In this document: in pieces, positions 1 through 7,956 of the stretch
Layout of the letters: each line of letters begins with the position of its first letter
Position numbering within the stretch: the first letter of the stretch is position 1
Assembly (NCBI GenBank): GCA_017557885.1
Contig: JAFYXV010000002.1
Span: forward strand, 255,056-319,055
From: a bacterium
GTDB taxonomy: Bacteria > Auribacterota > UBA3054
DNA: 64,000 nucleotides
Reading direction: 5' to 3'
Notes under the pieces: model-generated
Seen by the model: only the letters and a program-made list of their open reading frames with translations
Told to the model about the DNA's origin: nothing
Databases searched by the model: none
Made by a program: the position numbers and the translations under genes

Positions 1-184
1 CTTTAGTCAGACGCTCCGAACCGAAAAAGCCGGGTAGGACGAGCGCTAAGAGCTCCTCCGTTAAGGAGGCGATGTCGTCGCTGCTCGGCAGATTCAGTCC
101 GTCGATATGGTTTATATTGCCGTCCTCTTTGTAGCTTTCGACTAAGTTGGAGGCGGCGTCGCTGACTAATTTTTGATCGGGCAT
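1..184 (-). CDS. Serine O-acetyltransferase, N-terminal part (cut by window edge)
   Basis: The frame opens with ATG at 184-182 and runs off the left edge after about 61 codons. The visible residues include LPSSDDIASLTEELLALVLPG followed by FFGSERL, which resembles the helical N-terminal region of CysE/EpsC-type serine acetyltransferases, where a conserved LFPGYFG-like stretch occurs. That family makes O-acetylserine for cysteine synthesis. The catalytic left-handed beta-helix lies outside the window, so the call rests on the N-terminal pattern only. The start lies 7 nt downstream of the EIIA stop, so it is probably the last visible member of the atpB-led operon. Confidence 0.55.
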   Translation of the reverse strand, partial: MPDQKLVSDAASNLVESYKEDGNINHIDGLNLPSSDDIASLTEELLALVLPGFFGSERLTK

Positions 185-191
185 CTTGTTT

Positions 192-659
192 TTAGTTCTC
201 GAATGCCGCTATCGTGTCGATAGCTTCCTGAGGAGTCTTGACCTGGGCCAGCTTTTCTCTGACTTCGCTCTTCCCTAAGAGGCGGGAGATCCTAGCCATA
301 GCGTGGAGATACTGGTTGTTGTCGCCGGAATCGGGGGCGATGATGAGGATCACCAGATTGACGGGCAGACCATCCAGGGCGCCGTACTCGATGGGACGGG
401 CGGGACGGGCCAACAGGACGGAGATCTCTTCGACCTGGCTGGATTTGGCGTGCGGGAAGCCGATGCCGCGGCCGATACCGGTGTTGCCGAGGGCTTCGCG
501 TTCCGTCACTTCCCTGGCCAGGGCTTCCGGATCAGCGATGTTGTTCACTTCCGAGAAGGTCTTGATGATCTTGGCCAGAAGGGCGTCTTTATCTTTTTCT
601 TTGACGTCCAGAAGAATGTTTTTGGGAGTTAAGAGATTGGAGAGTTTCAGTTCGTTCAT
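192..659 (-). CDS. PTS EIIA type-2 domain protein (PtsN-like)
   Basis: This 155-residue single-domain protein matches the fructose/nitrogen EIIA fold. The segment TGIGRGIGFPHAK near residues 61-72 carries the phosphorylatable histidine of the family, and the C-terminal half has the usual LARISRLL-type helix (here MARISRLLGKSEVREKL). Stand-alone EIIA proteins of this kind usually regulate rather than transport sugar. No EIIB, EIIC or HPr gene is visible, so a regulatory role is inferred. It begins 1 nt downstream of the Usp stop codon and is followed 7 nt later by the serine acetyltransferase, which suggests co-transcription with the V-ATPase genes. Confidence 0.85.
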   Translation of the reverse strand: MNELKLSNLLTPKNILLDVKEKDKDALLAKIIKTFSEVNNIADPEALAREVTEREALGNTGIGRGIGFPHAKSSQVEEISVLLARPARPIEYGALDGLPVNLVILIIAPDSGDNNQYLHAMARISRLLGKSEVREKLAQVKTPQEAIDTIAAFEN

Positions 660-660
660 G

Positions 661-1089
661 TTACTTTACCACCAATACCGCGCATGCGGCATGTTCGATT
701 AATTGCTGAGCCAATCCGCTCTGGCCTACGTCTTTGCCGTGGCCGGCGGGTTGGCCGACTATAATGAGATCTGCGCCATACCCCTGGGCGAGCCTGGGAA
801 GGACTTCCTCCGGATATCCGGATTCCTGAAGTATGACGATCTGCGCACCGGCGCTTTTTGCTATTTCTTCCGTGTTGTACAGATAACACCAGCCGTTTTC
901 TTCCAGTTCCACTTCCGCTTCAGCAATGCTTTTGCTGCCTCCGCGGGCAAGCTGAATGACCGTTTGGCGGTTGACTACGTTGACCGCAATGATCGTCACC
1001 TGCGGACCGGAAAAATCCAACGCCGCCTTTAGGGCAGCCTCGGATTCTTTGCTGGAGTCAACGTATAGGAGGATCGTTTTCGGTTTCAC
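661..1089 (-). CDS. Universal stress protein (UspA family)
   Basis: This 142-residue protein has the Usp Rossmann-like layout: an N-terminal ILLYVDSSKESEAALKAAL strand-helix, a central region ending ADLIIVGQPAG, and a C-terminal ACAVLVVK strand. The ATP-binding G-2X-G-9X-G(S/T) motif is only loosely kept (GQPAGHGKDVGQSG), so nucleotide binding is uncertain. It sits between V-ATPase subunit D (13 nt upstream) and the EIIA gene (1 nt downstream). A role in monitoring energy or ion status together with the rotary ATPase is possible but is only inferred from position. Confidence 0.85.
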   Translation of the reverse strand: MKPKTILLYVDSSKESEAALKAALDFSGPQVTIIAVNVVNRQTVIQLARGGSKSIAEAEVELEENGWCYLYNTEEIAKSAGAQIVILQESGYPEEVLPRLAQGYGADLIIVGQPAGHGKDVGQSGLAQQLIEHAACAVLVVK

Positions 1090-1102
1090 GGCGTTCCTTT
1101 AG

Positions 1103-1720
1103 TTATTTTTGCAAATTCATCTTGACTTTCTTGCGCTGGAAGAAGCTTTGGCGCTCTCCCTCCTCAAGGGATTCCGAGATGAATTTGATGGTGTCTGAGG
1201 CGTTGGGGATCGTTATGTTTTCAAGGGCGTTCACCCTGCGCTGGGTCTTCTGGACTTCCTTGGCCAGACGGGAAAGGGTGAGGGCCGCCTGGGCGTATTC
1301 CAGGAGCAGGGGCACCACTGCGGAAAAGCTTTCCACCGCGGAATCGAAGCTTCCTGAAGTGCCGAGAAGGCCTATCTCAACTTTTCCCGGAGCGCTTTCC
1401 AAGGAAAGCTCCGGCAGCATGACGCCCATCACCGTATGTTCCTTCATGTTGATCCTCAAGGGTTCCCTGAAGGCGAAGTTCGCCCTTTCAATTTCTTCGG
1501 AACCCATTTCCACATAAGCCTCGTAAAGATCTTCGTAGGCCTGCTGCAAAGCGGTGTTGAGCTTTCTTTGCAAATGCGAGATGCCGTGGATGACCTGCAT
1601 CATCTCCATGATGAGGACTTCCCTTTTGCGGTCCAACAGTTCATAGCCGTCCCTGGCGAATTTCAGTTCGCTTTGCAGCTTGAAGAGATTGGACTTGGTT
1701 GGCGGCATCTTAAGGATCAT
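1103..1720 (-). CDS. atpD: V-type ATP synthase/ATPase subunit D
   Basis: This 205-residue protein starts with the family pattern PPTKSNLFKLQ followed by LLDRKREVLIMEM, and the rest is helical, as expected for the central stalk subunit D of V/A-type rotary ATPases. It links the catalytic A3B3 head to the membrane ring. I favour the ATG at 1720 because a GAGGAA ribosome site lies 5 nt upstream; an internal ATG four codons later is an alternative. The gene is separated from subunit B by the repeat-containing exported protein at 1738-2490. Subunits A, E, I and K are absent from the window. Confidence 0.92.
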   Translation of the reverse strand: MILKMPPTKSNLFKLQSELKFARDGYELLDRKREVLIMEMMQVIHGISHLQRKLNTALQQAYEDLYEAYVEMGSEEIERANFAFREPLRINMKEHTVMGVMLPELSLESAPGKVEIGLLGTSGSFDSAVESFSAVVPLLLEYAQAALTLSRLAKEVQKTQRRVNALENITIPNASDTIKFISESLEEGERQSFFQRKKVKMNLQK

Positions 1721-1737
1721 AAGAATTCCTCAGAGCT

Positions 1738-2490
1738 TTATTTCTCGGCGGACTTGGTCTCGGCAGCCTTGGTTTCAGCCGGCTTCGTCTCAGCGGGCTT
1801 GGTTTCGGCTGGCTTCGTTTCAGCGGGCTTCGTCTCAGCAGGCTTGGTCTCAGCGGGCTTGGTCTCAGCAGGCTTCGTCTCAGCGGGCTTGGTTTCAGCG
1901 GGCTTGGTTTCAGCAGGCTTCGTTTCAGCAGGCTTCGTTTCAGTAGGCTTCGTTTCAGCAGGCTTGGTCTCAGCGGGCTTGGTCTCAGCGGGCTTGGTCT
2001 CAGCTGGCTTGGTCTCGGCGGGCTTCGTTTCCTCAGCTTCGCTTTCCTCGGCTTCTTCGCCTTCGTCAGAGTCGTCGGTCTCGTCAACCTTGGGCATTTC
2101 GTTCATGCCGCTGCCGGCCAGGGCGGGATCCTTGGACTGGAAAGACTCGCCTTCCGGCTCGACCTCTTCCTTGCGCATGATGATCTCGATGGGCTCCATG
2201 TCCTCTTCGTCTTCGTACATCTCCGTGCCGAAGGAAGTCTGGGCCATCATGAAGCCTTCTTTTTCCGCTTTGACGGCATAGCGGTTGCCGGGGACGAGTT
2301 CGTCGCTGGTGAGCTTGAACTGGCCGCGGTTGTCCGTTTTGCTCTTAATGTTTTCCTTTCCCCAGACGGAGACTTCCACGCCAGCCATGGGCGCGTCTTT
2401 TTCATCCGTCACCGTTCCTTTCAAAGTCCCGGCGGTTGCGCCAAGGGAGATGAAAAGGACTGAAGCGGTCACGATAAGTTGGTTTTTCAT
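1738..2490 (-). CDS. Secreted Cna/CarboxypepD-reg-like protein with Glu-Thr-Lys-Pro-Ala repeat tail
   Basis: This 250-residue protein has a signal peptide (KNQLIVTASVLFISLGATAG), then a region reading GTLKGTVTDEKDAPMAGVEVSVWG and TDNRGQFKL. That pattern is typical of carboxypeptidase-regulatory or Cna B-like beta-sandwich domains. An acidic segment around residues 125-152 leads into 19 copies of a five-residue ETKPA-type repeat that reach nearly to the stop. It sits between atpB and atpD, an unusual place for an exported protein. The repeat resembles cell-wall-spanning or TonB-like extended Pro-rich rods. The function is unknown, and transcription with the V-ATPase genes is inferred from spacing. 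Confidence 0.85.
   Translation of the reverse strand: MKNQLIVTASVLFISLGATAGTLKGTVTDEKDAPMAGVEVSVWGKENIKSKTDNRGQFKLTSDELVPGNRYAVKAEKEGFMMAQTSFGTEMYEDEEDMEPIEIIMRKEEVEPEGESFQSKDPALAGSGMNEMPKVDETDDSDEGEEAEESEAEETKPAETKPAETKPAETKPAETKPAETKPTETKPAETKPAETKPAETKPAETKPAETKPAETKPAETKPAETKPAETKPAETKPAETKAAETKSAEK
1747..2031 (-). repeat. 19-unit 15-bp in-frame tandem repeat
   Basis: The 285-bp stretch is exactly 19 units of 15 bp, each coding Glu-Thr-Lys-X-Ala or Thr (mostly ETKPA). Units differ mainly at third codon positions (for example GGTTTC, GGTCTC and CGTTTC variants on the plus strand). That suggests the array is old, or that codon changes build up while the peptide is held constant. Such an array can change length by slippage in whole-codon steps without breaking the frame. 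Confidence 0.95.
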
Positions 2491-2511
2491 GATCTTTACT
2501 CTTTTTTGGGT

Positions 2512-3909
2512 TTATTTTTTGGGAAGATATTTTTCTATTTCTTCGCGGCTCACCCTGGTGAGTTCGCGTTCCGGCAGGATGCTCATGAGCTCCCAGCCGA
2601 TCTTAAGCGTGTCTCTTATGGAGCGGTCTTCACGGAGGTCCTGCCTGACGAAGGAATTCTCGAATTCCTCGCCGAAGCGCATGTAGGCTTTGTCAGTTTC
2701 CGTGAGTTCCTCGGCGCCGATGATGGAGGCCAGGCTCCTGACGTATTCCACCCGGCTGTAGGCCGCGTAGAGCTGGGATGACCAGTTGGGATGGTCTTCC
2801 CTGGTGTAGCCTTTGCCGATGCCGTCCTTCATGATTCGGGAGAGGCTCGGAAGGACGTTGATGGGCGGATAAATGCCTTTGGCATGCAGTTCCCTGGAGA
2901 CCACGATCTGGCCTTCCGTGATGTAGCCGGTCAGGTCGGGCACCGGGTGGGTAATGTCGTCGTTGGGCATAGTGAGAATGGGCAGCTGCGTGATGGAGCC
3001 CTTGCTGCCGGAGACGCGGCCCGTGCGCTCATAGAGGCTCGCCAGATCGGAATAGAGGTAGCCGGGATAGCCTTTGCGGCTCGGCACCTCGCCTCTTGCG
3101 ATGGCGACTTCACGCAGAGATTCGCAGTAGTTGGTCATGTCCGTGAGGACAACCAGCACGTGGTGGCCGCAGTCGAAGGCCAGATGCTCCGCCAGCGTCA
3201 GGGCGATCCTGGGCGTCACGATACGCTCTTCGGGAGGATCGTTGGCGAGGTTAAGGAACATCGCGGTGTTCATAATGGCGCCGGAACTCTCGAACTCTTT
3301 TCTAAAATACTGCGCCACGTCGTACTTCACGCCCATGGCGGCAAAGATGATCGAGAATTTGTCGCTCAAGGGTTTGCCTTCCTCATCCACGATCTTGGCC
3401 TGACGGACGATCTGGGCCGCCAGTTCATTGTGCGGCAGTCCGTTGCCGGAGAAGATGGGAAGTTTTTGCCCGCGGATCAGAGTGTTCATGCCGTCGATGG
3501 ACGAGATGCCGGTCTGGATGAACTCTCTGGGATAGACTCTGGCCACCGGGTTGATGGGCTCGCCGTCGATGGAACGCGTCACGCCGCCGAAGGGCTCAGG
3601 TCCGCCGTCGATGGGACGGCCCAGGCCGTCGAAGACTCGGCCCAGCATTTCCTCGGAGACCCTGGCGGTCAGGGAGTGGCCCATGAAGCAGACTTTCGTT
3701 TTGCTTGGCGACAGTCCGCCGGTCCCTTCGTAAACTTGAATCAGCGTGAGGCCGCGGCTCACGTCCAGAACTTTGCCGTGGCGCTTCGCGCCGTCGGGCG
3801 CTATTATCTCAACCACTTCACCGTAGCCGGCGCCGATGACGTCCCCTATTCCAAGAATGGGGCCGGAAAGGCGCGTAACGCCGGTGTATTCTCTGGTCAG
3901 ATTGCTCAT
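2512..3909 (-). CDS. atpB: V-type ATP synthase/ATPase subunit B
   Basis: This 465-residue protein matches the non-catalytic nucleotide-binding subunit B of V/A-type ATPases. Seen features include [56 protein letters not shown] (a degenerate P-loop, as normal for B), [15 protein letters not shown], and [19 protein letters not shown] chose the ATG at 3909, preceded by AAGGAAAA. A longer reading to 3972 would run into the tRNA-Leu gene and lacks family similarity. Subunit A normally lies just upstream in this operon, but here tRNA-Leu and a promoter take that position. Confidence 0.96.
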   Translation of the reverse strand: MSNLTREYTGVTRLSGPILGIGDVIGAGYGEVVEIIAPDGAKRHGKVLDVSRGLTLIQVYEGTGGLSPSKTKVCFMGHSLTARVSEEMLGRVFDGLGRPIDGGPEPFGGVTRSIDGEPINPVARVYPREFIQTGISSIDGMNTLIRGQKLPIFSGNGLPHNELAAQIVRQAKIVDEEGKPLSDKFSIIFAAMGVKYDVAQYFRKEFESSGAIMNTAMFLNLANDPPEERIVTPRIALTLAEHLAFDCGHHVLVVLTDMTNYCESLREVAIARGEVPSRKGYPGYLYSDLASLYERTGRVSGSKGSITQLPILTMPNDDITHPVPDLTGYITEGQIVVSRELHAKGIYPPINVLPSLSRIMKDGIGKGYTREDHPNWSSQLYAAYSRVEYVRSLASIIGAEELTETDKAYMRFGEEFENSFVRQDLREDRSIRDTLKIGWELMSILPERELTRVSREEIEKYLPKK

Positions 3910-3934
3910 ATAAAATTTTCCTTGCTTACGAAAG

Positions 3935-4015
3935 TGCGAAAGGCGGGACTCGAACCCGCACGTCATAAACACCAGAACCTAAATCTGGCGCGTCTACCAA
4001 TTCCGCCACTCTCGC
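3935..4015 (-). tRNA. tRNA-Leu (anticodon UAG)
   Basis: Reading the minus strand from 4015, a 7-bp acceptor stem (GCGAGAG with CTTTCGC, one G-U pair) closes an 81-nt molecule. It has a D-arm (TGGCGGAATTGGTAGACGC), an anticodon arm CCAGATTTAGGTTCTGG with anticodon TAG, a short variable arm, and a T-arm GCGGGTTCGAGTCCCGC. The CCA end is not encoded. It lies 25 nt upstream of atpB with no terminator between them, so the tRNA is probably cut from the 5' end of the ATPase transcript. Confidence 0.95.
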
Positions 4016-4038
4016 TTTTTATGTTCTATCTTTATTTT

Positions 4039-4067
4039 ATTGTATTTTATCTTCGGTTTTTAGTCAA
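4039..4067 (-). promoter_or_regulatory. Sigma-70-type promoter for tRNA-Leu and the atpB operon
   Basis: On the minus strand TTGACT (4067-4062) and TACAAT (4044-4039) are separated by exactly 17 nt. This puts the transcription start about 4032, roughly 17 nt before the tRNA 5' end. The match to consensus is strong, as expected for a tRNA promoter. Confidence 0.75.
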
Positions 4068-4212
4068 ACGGCCTTGAAAGCGCAGAAACAAACGCCTTTG
4101 AAAAAGAAGCTCTGAGAAAGCGGCGGAATAAGGCGGACGCTCCGGCGCGCAAAACAAAGGTAAGGCGCAGCGCGCGCCTTCCCGGCCCGCATGACGCAAA
4201 GCCGTTTTTGCT

Positions 4213-4241
4213 TTGCTTTTTTTCCACTATGGTGGTATAAT
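4213..4241 (+). promoter_or_regulatory. Promoter of the secretin-led operon
   Basis: TTGCTT (4213-4218), a 17-nt spacer and TATAAT (4236-4241), the latter preceded by TGG to give an extended -10, lie 57 nt before the secretin ATG. The rest of the 4068-4212 interval between the two divergent promoters holds no convincing gene; a 77-codon minus-strand frame there looks accidental. Confidence 0.7.
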
Positions 4242-4297
4242 AAAATAATTAACATAGAATTAATTTTATTCCGAACCAAATTCGACGAGGACTGCAA

Positions 4298-6889
4298 ATG
4301 TCACACACCTCCGGAAATTCCTTTGGAACGCTGAATATCAAAATATTAACGGCGGCGGTTCTTCTGGCCGGCGCCGCCGCGGCCATCCCGCCCAACCAGC
4401 AGCAGGTCCCGCCCTCCCCGAGAGCAGGAACGTCCAGCGCTGCCGGAACGGCCGGAACGACGAGGACGGCAACGCAAAATCAAGGCGCCGCCGGCCAGAA
4501 CCGCGCGGACTCCGGGCCCGCCGGAACGCTCACGGTCTCGGACGCGCTGAGCACCGAACTGCGCTCATTGGATCCCACCAATTCTCTTGACTACAGCGAA
4601 GGCAGTTTCGTCATGAACTTCGAGGACGTTGACATCCGCTACGTCCTCCTGCTGCTCTCCCACATCACCGGCAAGACGATCCTGCCGGACCGCAGCATGT
4701 CCAAGGACACCATCACGATCATCGATCCCAGGCCCCTTACCCGATCTGAAGCCAAAAGCCTGATCTTCACAACTCTGCGCTCCCGCGGCTTCACGATCGT
4801 TGAGAACGATTATCTTATCCGCATCATCGCCGTGGCCGACGCCCAGGGCGAGCCGGTGAAAACGATCCTTCCCACCAAGGAAGAGCTCGACACGGAAGAC
4901 ATCATCAGAACTCAGATCGTCTATCCGAAATACGTTCCCGCCAAACAGCTGGCGGACACCATCAAGCCTTTGATGAGCAGGCTGGGCGGCAGCTCCGTGG
5001 TGGATGAGAACGCCAACATTATCATGCTTTTCGACAACGGCGCCAACATCAAGCGCCTTTTGGAAATAATCGACCTTATCGATACGGAAAAAGCCGGCAG
5101 CGACATCGACGTGAAGATCGTGACCATGGAATACGCCGACGAATACGAAATGGTCAGCAAACTTGAGCAGATCTTCTCCTCCCCCGTTCTTTCCGACGAA
5201 TCCGCCAGGCAGATGAACCTGCAGTCCGGAACTTCTGCCAACCGCGCCACGCCTCCCGCCCAACAAACCCAGCAAGGTCAGACCAGCATGTCGCTGGGAA
5301 AGTCCGCGGCGAACGTCGCCAAGGCGACCTTCATCCCTGACGACAGACTGCACGCCGTCATCATCCTCTCCTCCCGCCAGAATTTCCCCATGATCCTGGG
5401 CCTCATCCACGAGCTGGACGCTCCCAGCAAAAACAGCGACGAGATGTACAGGATCTATCCGCTGCAGCACGCCAAAGCCGAAGAGATCAGCAGCACATTG
5501 GTGGCCATGTTCGGCTCCGATTCCGTAGCCCGCTCCAGCAGCACCTCCAGCAGCCGCAACACCTCCAGCAGCCGCAGCGGTTCGTCCACCGGTCAGAACA
5601 GGACCGGGACGACCACCGGCAGAACGACCTCCACTACCCGTTCCCTGGGAAGTTCCGGCGGCTCAAGCTTCCTCTCCGGCAAAGTCAGTTTCCAGATCGA
5701 CGAGCCCAGCAACTCCCTTATCATCATGACGAGCCCCCAGTATCTTGACGCGGTCTTGGCCGTCGTCAAGAAACTTGACCAGCGCACTCCCCAGGCCTAT
5801 ATCGAAGCCATCATCGTGGAAGTGACCAGGGAGAAAGACTTCAATTTCGGCGTAGGCTGGCAGAAAGTCTTAGGGAAAGGCGAGCACGTCAACCTCATCC
5901 AGGCCCTCGACACCACCATGGCCCCCGCCTTGGAATCCGGCAGGAAAGAGATCGTCCCCGCCACCATGCAGGGCTTCAACTACGCCTTCGGCAAATACGA
6001 CAAGTCCGGAAATTTCGATCCTTACTTCACGCTGCAGACCGACGAGAAGATCAACGACATCAACATTCTCTCCACGCCGTCCATCATTGCTTCAAATAAC
6101 AAAACGGCCATGATCTCGGTCGGCCAGCAGATACCTATCGCGCGCTACAGCCGCAGCGGCAGCGACTCCTCCACCAGAGACTACAGCTACGACTACATCG
6201 ACGTCAACGTGGAACTGGAGGTCACGCCCAGAATAAACCGCCACAGGGAAGTGTCCCTGGAAGTGCACGTGACCGTGAAGGAAGACGGCGGCGTGGCCTA
6301 CGCCAGCGACCCCACTTCCCCGCCCATCATTCTTGACCGCGAAGCCCAGACGGAAGTCGTGGTCCAGGACAGCCACACGCTGGTCATCGGCGGCCTTATC
6401 AAAGACTCCACCCAGACGACCTTCTCCACGGTGCCGATCCTCTGCGATATTCCTTTGGTGAAATATCTCTTCCGCTCGGAAGTCAAGAGCCAGTCCAAGA
6501 CCGAACTGATGGTCTTCATCACTCCCACAGTCATCCTCGACTCCTCCGAAGAGGAAGTCATGACCGAGGAAGTCAGGGCCAAGTTCCCCAACGCCATCCG
6601 CTACATCAAGGATGAGACCAGGGAGAACCTGACGGACAAGATGAACTCCACGGACCGCCGCAAGACCATCATGGACGACTGGAAAGTCTTCGAGGATCAT
6701 TTCGACGACGCCGAATATTATTTGACCGGCAAGAGCCCCAAGCAAAACGAGACCATAGAGCTCTTCAAGGAATCCTACAAGCCGCAAGCCACTCCCGGCT
6801 ACGAGCCCCTTTTTGACTCTTCCGCCGCCAGAAGGCAGAAAGCCGAGGAGGAATTCCTTGAAAAGGAACAAGAGCTTCTTTCCGAATAA
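4298..6889 (+). CDS. Type II/IV secretion-type secretin (GspD/PilQ superfamily)
   Basis: This 863-residue outer-membrane channel protein has a hydrophobic export segment around residues 14-30 and a Pro/Thr/Gln-rich linker to about residue 85. An N0-like domain (MNFEDVDIRYVLLLLSHITG) and repeated N1-type ring domains follow. A Ser/Thr/Arg-rich linker lies near residues 410-455, then the secretin core from about 500. The core ends with VVQDSHTLVIGGLIKDS and VPILCDIPLVKYLFRSE, both hallmark secretin motifs. A charged tail of about 100 residues follows. No ATPase, platform or pseudopilin gene is adjacent, so its partner machine lies elsewhere. It heads a run of closely spaced genes. Confidence 0.93.
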   Translation: MSHTSGNSFGTLNIKILTAAVLLAGAAAAIPPNQQQVPPSPRAGTSSAAGTAGTTRTATQNQGAAGQNRADSGPAGTLTVSDALSTELRSLDPTNSLDYSEGSFVMNFEDVDIRYVLLLLSHITGKTILPDRSMSKDTITIIDPRPLTRSEAKSLIFTTLRSRGFTIVENDYLIRIIAVADAQGEPVKTILPTKEELDTEDIIRTQIVYPKYVPAKQLADTIKPLMSRLGGSSVVDENANIIMLFDNGANIKRLLEIIDLIDTEKAGSDIDVKIVTMEYADEYEMVSKLEQIFSSPVLSDESARQMNLQSGTSANRATPPAQQTQQGQTSMSLGKSAANVAKATFIPDDRLHAVIILSSRQNFPMILGLIHELDAPSKNSDEMYRIYPLQHAKAEEISSTLVAMFGSDSVARSSSTSSSRNTSSSRSGSSTGQNRTGTTTGRTTSTTRSLGSSGGSSFLSGKVSFQIDEPSNSLIIMTSPQYLDAVLAVVKKLDQRTPQAYIEAIIVEVTREKDFNFGVGWQKVLGKGEHVNLIQALDTTMAPALESGRKEIVPATMQGFNYAFGKYDKSGNFDPYFTLQTDEKINDINILSTPSIIASNNKTAMISVGQQIPIARYSRSGSDSSTRDYSYDYIDVNVELEVTPRINRHREVSLEVHVTVKEDGGVAYASDPTSPPIILDREAQTEVVVQDSHTLVIGGLIKDSTQTTFSTVPILCDIPLVKYLFRSEVKSQSKTELMVFITPTVILDSSEEEVMTEEVRAKFPNAIRYIKDETRENLTDKMNSTDRRKTIMDDWKVFEDHFDDAEYYLTGKSPKQNETIELFKESYKPQATPGYEPLFDSSAARRQKAEEEFLEKEQELLSE

Positions 6890-6926
6890 AGAGCGCTCCT
6901 TAATCTTGAACTAGGGAAGGTCTTTT

Positions 6927-7937
6927 ATGCAAAACGTCTTTGATCCCGACAACGCCCCAAAAGAACAGGGCAAGCATTCCTTTGTCGTCAAGAACATCCT
7001 GCCTTACCTTAATTCCGCTTTTATTCTCATCATCCTCATCGTGATCGTGATGAGCTTGAAAAGCCGGAAGGAGCCTGTCCTGCAGACGCCCACCAGCGAC
7101 GTGCCCTTGACTGTGGCCGTGGAGTCCCTGAACGAGCGCATGGAAGCGGTTGACAAATCCCTGGAGGCCGTCAGGGACGAGATCCAGGGCCTGGCGCAGG
7201 ACCAATTTAAAAACTTGGCTGACAAGAACGGCGCCGAGGACGCTTTGGCGGAGGCTGACGCCAAGAACGTCGTCACGCCGCAAATGGGCGCCAAGCTCGT
7301 AGCCTCCACGAAACCCGTCTCCCTCTCCCAGGACCAGCGCTCAGCCTTCGACGAAATGATCAACGGCGACGACGACAACGGCGACAACGTTTCCCGCTTT
7401 CTGGATTCCCTGGAAAATCCCGGAGAAAAGACCGCTTATCTGAAGATTCTTCAAAGCAAAGGCGACAGTTGGTTCAATTCCGCTCTGAAAACCTTACAGT
7501 CCGGCAATCAGGAAGAAGCCGACAAACTTTTTTCCACCGCCAATTATTTTTACAACATAATCAAGGAAAAAAGCGACAGCAATCTGATGACCTCCCACGT
7601 GACCGCGAAACTTTCCCAGTATAACTTGGAGACCCAGAAACTGCAAATGCAGCAGCAGATGCAGCAGCAAAAGGAAGAGCTGGAGGGAAAGATAGCGGAG
7701 AACGCCCAGGCCGCCCAGGAAAAGAACGACCAGCTCAAGCAGGAACTGGAAGCCGCCACCGCCCATCAGGAAACAGCGGAGGAAGCCGCCCAGCGTCTGG
7801 AAGACAACCGCATGCGCAATTCCGGCATCAAGGCCTACAAAGGAACTCATCCCAAACATTATCAAACCGACTGGGATCCCGACCCCAGAGTCCGCGAACA
7901 GCGCGGCATAATCCAGGAAAACGAGCGCGGCGAATAA
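6927..7937 (+). CDS. Single-pass membrane protein with Gln-rich coiled coil
   Basis: This 336-residue protein is not a family I recognise. It has one hydrophobic segment, LPYLNSAFILIILIVIVMSL, at about residues 26-45. A helical region follows (residues 65-95), then a moderately acidic central domain. A strong Gln/Glu/Ala coiled coil occupies roughly residues 225-290 (repeated LQMQQQMQQQKEELE-type heptads). It lies 37 nt after the secretin gene and 19 nt before purB. Position suggests it may be an inner-membrane or periplasmic partner of the secretin, as coiled-coil accessory proteins often are; this is inference. Confidence 0.85.
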   Translation: MQNVFDPDNAPKEQGKHSFVVKNILPYLNSAFILIILIVIVMSLKSRKEPVLQTPTSDVPLTVAVESLNERMEAVDKSLEAVRDEIQGLAQDQFKNLADKNGAEDALAEADAKNVVTPQMGAKLVASTKPVSLSQDQRSAFDEMINGDDDNGDNVSRFLDSLENPGEKTAYLKILQSKGDSWFNSALKTLQSGNQEEADKLFSTANYFYNIIKEKSDSNLMTSHVTAKLSQYNLETQKLQMQQQMQQQKEELEGKIAENAQAAQEKNDQLKQELEAATAHQETAEEAAQRLEDNRMRNSGIKAYKGTHPKHYQTDWDPDPRVREQRGIIQENERGE

Positions 7938-7956
7938 GCCGCTAAGAAGAAAAAAC

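Noticed and set aside
1436-2281. Plus-strand frame with VSAGL-type repeats
   Set aside because: It is the antisense of the 15-bp ETKPA repeat array; the minus-strand gene has a signal peptide and fits the operon.
2791-4077. 428-codon plus-strand frame across atpB and tRNA-Leu
   Set aside because: It overlaps a well-supported atpB and a tRNA gene; shadow of the GC3 pattern.
4064-4297. 77-codon minus-strand frame between the two divergent promoters
   Set aside because: It would cross both promoters, has no ribosome site and no recognisable sequence.
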